DNA of 64,000 bases from Phorcus lineatus (taxonomy: Eukaryota > Mollusca > Gastropoda > Trochida > Trochidae): the NCBI GenBank assembly GCA_921293015.1, contig OV121085.1, positions 20,845,911-20,909,910 on the forward strand, given 5' to 3'. The position numbers were made by a program, and so were the translations under genes. The notes below the pieces were generated by a model. It had not been told where the DNA came from. It was given only the letters and a program-made list of their open reading frames with translations, and did no database searches. Every line of letters begins with the position of its first letter. Positions within the stretch are counted from its first letter, which is position 1. Shown piece by piece: positions 59,727 to 64,000 of this stretch.

Positions 59727-59997
59727 CATTATGGTTTTCTAAAGCACCTTAATATGGTCTTTACTTTACTCTTTGCTAATGAAAGTACATTTAGAAGTCT
59801 TTCAATGGTTATAAAAGTATAATGTATAAAAGATGTAGTTTTTTGTTATTGACAATATATTCATTTGAAACCAAATAAGGTTAATGTATGTATTTCAAAA
59901 CCTTCTGGCGTTGTACGTTTTAACATTCATTTTACACTTTGACAAATAAGAAACCTTGGTCATACATTACTCAATCAGTCACATAGTGTTTTCCCGT
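59727..59997. repeat. Source block X of a local rearrangement
   Basis: A near-identical copy of this 271-base block lies at 61206-61471, with a 3-base and a 2-base deletion and two substitutions. Confidence 0.9.
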
Positions 59998-61020
59998 GTC
60001 TACAGGCACTTACTGTCCATCACGTTGACAATGAAAGTGACAAGTGAAAGAATTAGAGTTTGTCAGATTTTTGTTTCAATTATATTTTTAAAGACACAAA
60101 GAACATAGAAGGCTAAACAAAGATCCGGTAGACCATGTGTAGTTTTTGTCTTTGGTATGAACTCCTCATTCAAAACAAGTCAAGAAAATGAAGACAAAGA
60201 ATAATGTACGCATACACAGAATAAGAGTGAATTTCAATGTGTAATCTTTTTAAAAAATTATAGAAATTGGTTGCAGAAGCGAAAATATAAATCACATAAT
60301 AAAATCATAGCCAAAAATCTTGTTTAAAGACATATAGTTTATAGTCAATTTCGATACATACATTCAGTCAATATAAAGCACATACATTTTATTTTCATAA
60401 AACCAACAAAATAAAAAGATTGACATAATAATAACATAAGGGATGAGCTTTTATTAGATGAGTTTTTCAAGTAAAACTATTTGAAGTATCATGTCAGTCA
60501 TGATTATTCGTTTTCATAAAAATAATAACCTCAATATCTAATATTCACTTGCTTGTAGTACCACCAAATTGTATCAGATGTAAACTATATTTTCAAAATA
60601 TTAAAAAATATCTCTTTCTACTCCTTTAGTGAAAAAATGTATTCTATTTTCATCTTATAATCGTATGTTTCATTGGTATGTACGTAATGAACTAAGCAAA
60701 TTTTACACACGTGATAGTAATCATTAATATGGCTGTCAAAAGTTCAAGGCGAAATGAAAAAGGAGGTTAAATCATCGTATCTTTGAAGCATCAACAACCC
60801 ATTTGCTCCATCATCAATTTGATTCCATTGACGTATGTTTCAGCTGTATTTAAAAGGCACTAATTTCACTATAGTGTGTGGAAAAGGAATATCAGATATG
60901 ATTTTCATTAGGAAAACATGCATGTTAATGTCAAATACAAGTGAAGCATTCATTATCGTTTGACAAATAGTTACCAAGACGACAACGAAGGGAGATTTAG
61001 GGATGTTGACCACCAATCAT

Positions 61021-61658
61021 TTTGAGAGGCTCCAAGCCTAGTATGGATCACTATGACGTTTCTATGATGCTTGAGAACAACGATTTGGTTATGTAACAGA
61101 ACATATATTAAGAATGTTATAACATGTTAGAAATTATATTCCAACATGTAGCATGCTAGTAGTGATGGGTGAGCGTCTGTATATGCGATTCTGTATGGTT
61201 AAAATCATTATGGTTTTCTAAAGCACCTTATGGTCTTTACTTCTCTTTGCTAATGAAAGTACATTTAAAAGTCTTTCAATGGTTATAAAAGTATAATGTA
61301 TAAAAGATGTAGTTTTTTGTTATTGACAATATATTCATTTGAAACCAAATAAGGTTAATGTATGTATTTCAAAACCTTCTGGCGTTGTACGTTTTAACAT
61401 TCATTTTACACTTTGACAAATAAGAAACCTTGGTCATACATTACTCAATCAGTCACTTAGTGTTTTCCCGTTTGAGAGGCTCCAAGCCTAGTATGGATCA
61501 CTATGACGTTTCTATGATGCTTGAGAACAACGATTTGGTTATGTAACAGAACATATATTAAGAATGTTATAACATGTTAGAAATTATATTCCAACATGTA
61601 GCATGCTAGTAGTGATGGGTGAGCGTCTGTATATGCGATTCTGTATGGTTAAAATCAT
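61021..61658. repeat. Y-X'-Y' duplication array
   Basis: Block Y (61021-61208) and Y' (61471-61658) are 188 bases with no difference. Between them sits X' (61206-61471), a copy of 59727-59997. Junctions show short microhomology (CAT at the Y/X' join, T at the X'/Y' join). No coding content. Confidence 0.92.
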
Positions 61659-62250
61659 AGAAAACAAATTCACGATTTATTCATTATGTTACCTGTTATT
61701 CAATGAGGTTATTTAGTGAAGGTTTTGTAAATGGTTTTGAGCAACCTATCAATTGAGCTTAAATTGATAAAGTGAAAATTTCTGTGACTTCGTTTTTGAC
61801 ATTATTTTAAAAGGGGCAGTAGTCAGTGTTTTTGTCAATTCGATTTCTTCAAATTTTCCGCAAAAAACTTTCGGAGAGAACACTTCATCTACTTGAAAAC
61901 GTACTACTGCTACTTTTAATATCAAAAATAAAATTAGGATTTTTCTTATTGTACTTTTTTTAGTTAAGCATATTTGTAATTGGAAATATGAAAATAAAAA
62001 AAATAAAAAATTGAAATTTCAAGAAGGGTGGCAAAACATTAATATCCTTAATTACTCACTATATATATAGTAAATATAAAATATTGAATTTGTTCGAAGT
62101 ATTTCTGAAAAAAAAATAATCCAAAACATTTTACAGATTTCTATAATTTGCGGTCTACTTATTTCGGGTCAGGAATTTTGAAAGATTACAGAATTTTTTT
62201 TTTCTTTAAATATTGCATTATTCATTTATTCTATTAGGAGAGGTGAATTG
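61659..62250. other. Intergenic, no gene seen
   Basis: Very AT-rich sequence with A-runs and a short TA tract near 62060. Confidence 0.5.
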
Positions 62251-62740
62251 TTTGAGCCCAACTCACACTACGTACGATCGAGTACGATCGCTGTGCGAAA
62301 GTGTCGTGTAGTCATCGTGTTGTTATTGTGCTGTTATTGTGTGATTACCGTACAGTTATTGGACTGATAGTGCTATTTGTCCAACACAATTCGTTCGCAA
62401 TCGCAAACACGTTCCTGATTTAAGAAAATCGTGTTGTTGACGTGTCGATCGTGTAGTAATTGTGTGGTGATTGTGTAGTGCATGTGTTGTGATTTTGTGA
62501 TCGTGCTTCTGTCTTAGGACACGATAAGAGCACAACCACAACACAACCACAACACGATCGATAAATTGTCCATCTTGCAATCGTACTATTATCGTACTCG
62601 TGTTAAACTAACCCTTATGGTGCTCAACTTTAAGACCACGATGACAGCTCGTACAGAACACGGAGTCACACGATTACTGTACGATCAGGATACAATAGTT
62701 ACACGATATAGGATTGAACTTGCACCAATAAGAGCGTTTC
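62251..62740. repeat. Imperfect foldback region, TG-rich left half and AC-rich right half
   Basis: From about 62275 to 62510 the plus strand repeats GTGT-, TCGTGT- and TTATTGTG-like motifs. From 62517 to 62600 it carries the inverse (CACGATAAGAG, CACAACCACAACACAACC, ACACGATCGAT), and further ACACGA-type motifs continue to about 62720. TACGATCG motifs lie near the left end and TACGATC near 62682. This looks like a decayed palindromic transposable element or hairpin. Boundaries and terminal repeats could not be fixed, and the short frames across it are by-products. Confidence 0.4.
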
Positions 62741-62766
62741 CCATAAAACATTTCAAACGATGGTAA

Positions 62767-64000
62767 GGTGTTGATGGTAAGCGCGGGAGACGAGCCGTGC
62801 TGTATTGTCCAGTTGTAGCTCCGTGATTAATTCATACACAACCAATTTTCTAATACAAGCTTTTCTTGGGCTTCCAGCAGACTTCAATGCAATATTTCAG
62901 CTGCATGCATGTCGTCACACAAGCCTATGACAGATGTTTTGCTATGAAAAGAAGACTCAAAGTGTAGAGTGCATATTTGATAAAATATATTTCTGTACTT
63001 TTGAGTTTATTAGATATTCGAAATTATATTTTGTGCATAATGCGAAATAATTTTGATACAATGTATTCTAAAATGCAACAAGAATTCATCACAAGCAAAA
63101 TTATGTGGTAGCCCATCAAAGATATGGTAGACCTATAAACTGGATACTGCAAAAGTCGAATTTCAGAAAAATGAGTGTTTAAGGTTTTTATGCTATTCTG
63201 AAGATTACGTGCATAGGACTTACCAGTTTATGTATAATTTTCATACGCAATCGTACGAAAATTCAAATACTAAATAGTAATTAACTAGAAATCAACTCCC
63301 GAACAATTCAGACAAATACATACTGATTTCAATGGAATATAATTTTTGCTTTGGTTTGTCAGAATGAATCGCAGATGTTCTTGTTATCAATAAGAAATAA
63401 AATTGAATCATATTGCACAAAGCAAGTAATAATAATAACATATTACGCTGCACTCACACAACATTGCTCTCCCAGGCCAATTGCAAAGTATTAACCACAG
63501 AGTCATGTTTTTGGACTGATAACAATTAATGACCTAGAATTCGAAAATGGTGATTTTGGAGCGCAATATTCATATGAACAGGGGAAAGTGAAGATCAGCT
63601 TATAGAAATGCGGATGTTTCATAACTTGCTAGGAAGCGAATTATGATGTGTTCAATTATCTATCGACTTGGCAAGTTTCTCAATGTCAAGATGTTAACTT
63701 CCTTACGTTGCTGGAAATTCGACTGCTTTGAATCACCATCGGTAGTTAATTGCATAAAGCCAGAAAATGAGAGAAAACCTCAGGAAGATAATCCGAAGAT
63801 AATGTTAGAATTATTAATATATGCCCTCAGGTCTTTATCGCAATGACATTGTATTTCATAGCTGCAATGCATCACAGGATCAATAACAATTATTAATAGA
63901 TCATTGAAAGAAATGGTTAAAACAAATTGCACAAATTATCTTAAATCGTGCATTATCCTTGCACCATTCTTGATTGCATCGTGAAAGCGTTGTGTCAAGT
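62767..64000. other. Intergenic, no gene seen
   Basis: AT-rich sequence. The 67-codon frame at 63643-63846 has ordinary composition but no domain or splice context. Confidence 0.45.

Larger units (their letters stand above)
55860..60980. repeat. Inverted duplication, arm 2
   Basis: The inverted partner of 28300-31240. It is longer by about 2.2 kb because unmatched sequence lies between the matches at about 56160 and 58868. That extra part holds a LINE 3' tail and the candidate exon at 57226-57393. Confidence 0.6.

Overview
Eukaryotic nuclear DNA, AT-rich and mostly non-coding, with introns bounded by GT/AG and a dense load of decayed transposable elements. tRNA-derived SINEs with a 'TTTAACGCC' type tail and LINE 3' ends of the form GGCC-n-GGCC-AAATAA followed by short tandem repeats point to a marine mollusc, probably a gastropod. 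That placement rests on remembered repeat families, not on a search. No bacterial features, tRNA genes, rRNA genes or CRISPR arrays were seen. All homology statements come from reading the sequence by eye.

The only convincing host genes are three tandem members of one family, all on the minus strand. Each has three exons: a signal-peptide exon, a 101-bp middle exon and a 186-bp last exon with a PAN/apple-like cysteine pattern. Copy A (8505-10560) is a pseudogene: its signal-peptide exon has lost the ATG and its middle exon is truncated. Copy B (23153-26844) and copy C (48827-52514) are intact and each encode a 117-residue secreted protein with six cysteines. Exons of B and C differ at about 5-7% of bases while introns and flanks have drifted much further, which suggests the protein is under constraint.

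The copies sit in large direct segmental duplications. Unit B (about 12.9-28.3 kb) and unit C (about 35.9-53.5 kb) are collinear, with insertions in each; a more decayed unit A lies at about 4.2-10.7 kb. A different segment (28.3-31.24 kb) has an inverted partner at 55.86-60.98 kb. Unit-specific insertions are easy to see. Unit B alone carries a block of about 2.1 kb (13.15-15.24 kb) with a 54.5-copy, 21-bp minisatellite that is open in two frames, and also a 46-bp array at 19.56-20.14 kb. Unit C alone carries two abutting truncated LINEs, a Tc1-like transposase relic and a 306-bp near-perfect inverted repeat (39.5-45.6 kb).

Other structure includes a 483-bp foldback element built from repeated CCTAATTAGG palindromes (54.44-54.92 kb), two TTAA-bounded MITE-like elements, a SINE with a 12-bp target-site duplication (32.13-32.40 kb), a recent template-switch-like rearrangement (59.7-61.66 kb), and candidate single exons at 57226-57393 (+) and in the repeated block at 16.7-17.0/38.05-38.28 kb (-). 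The rest of the window shows no supportable gene.
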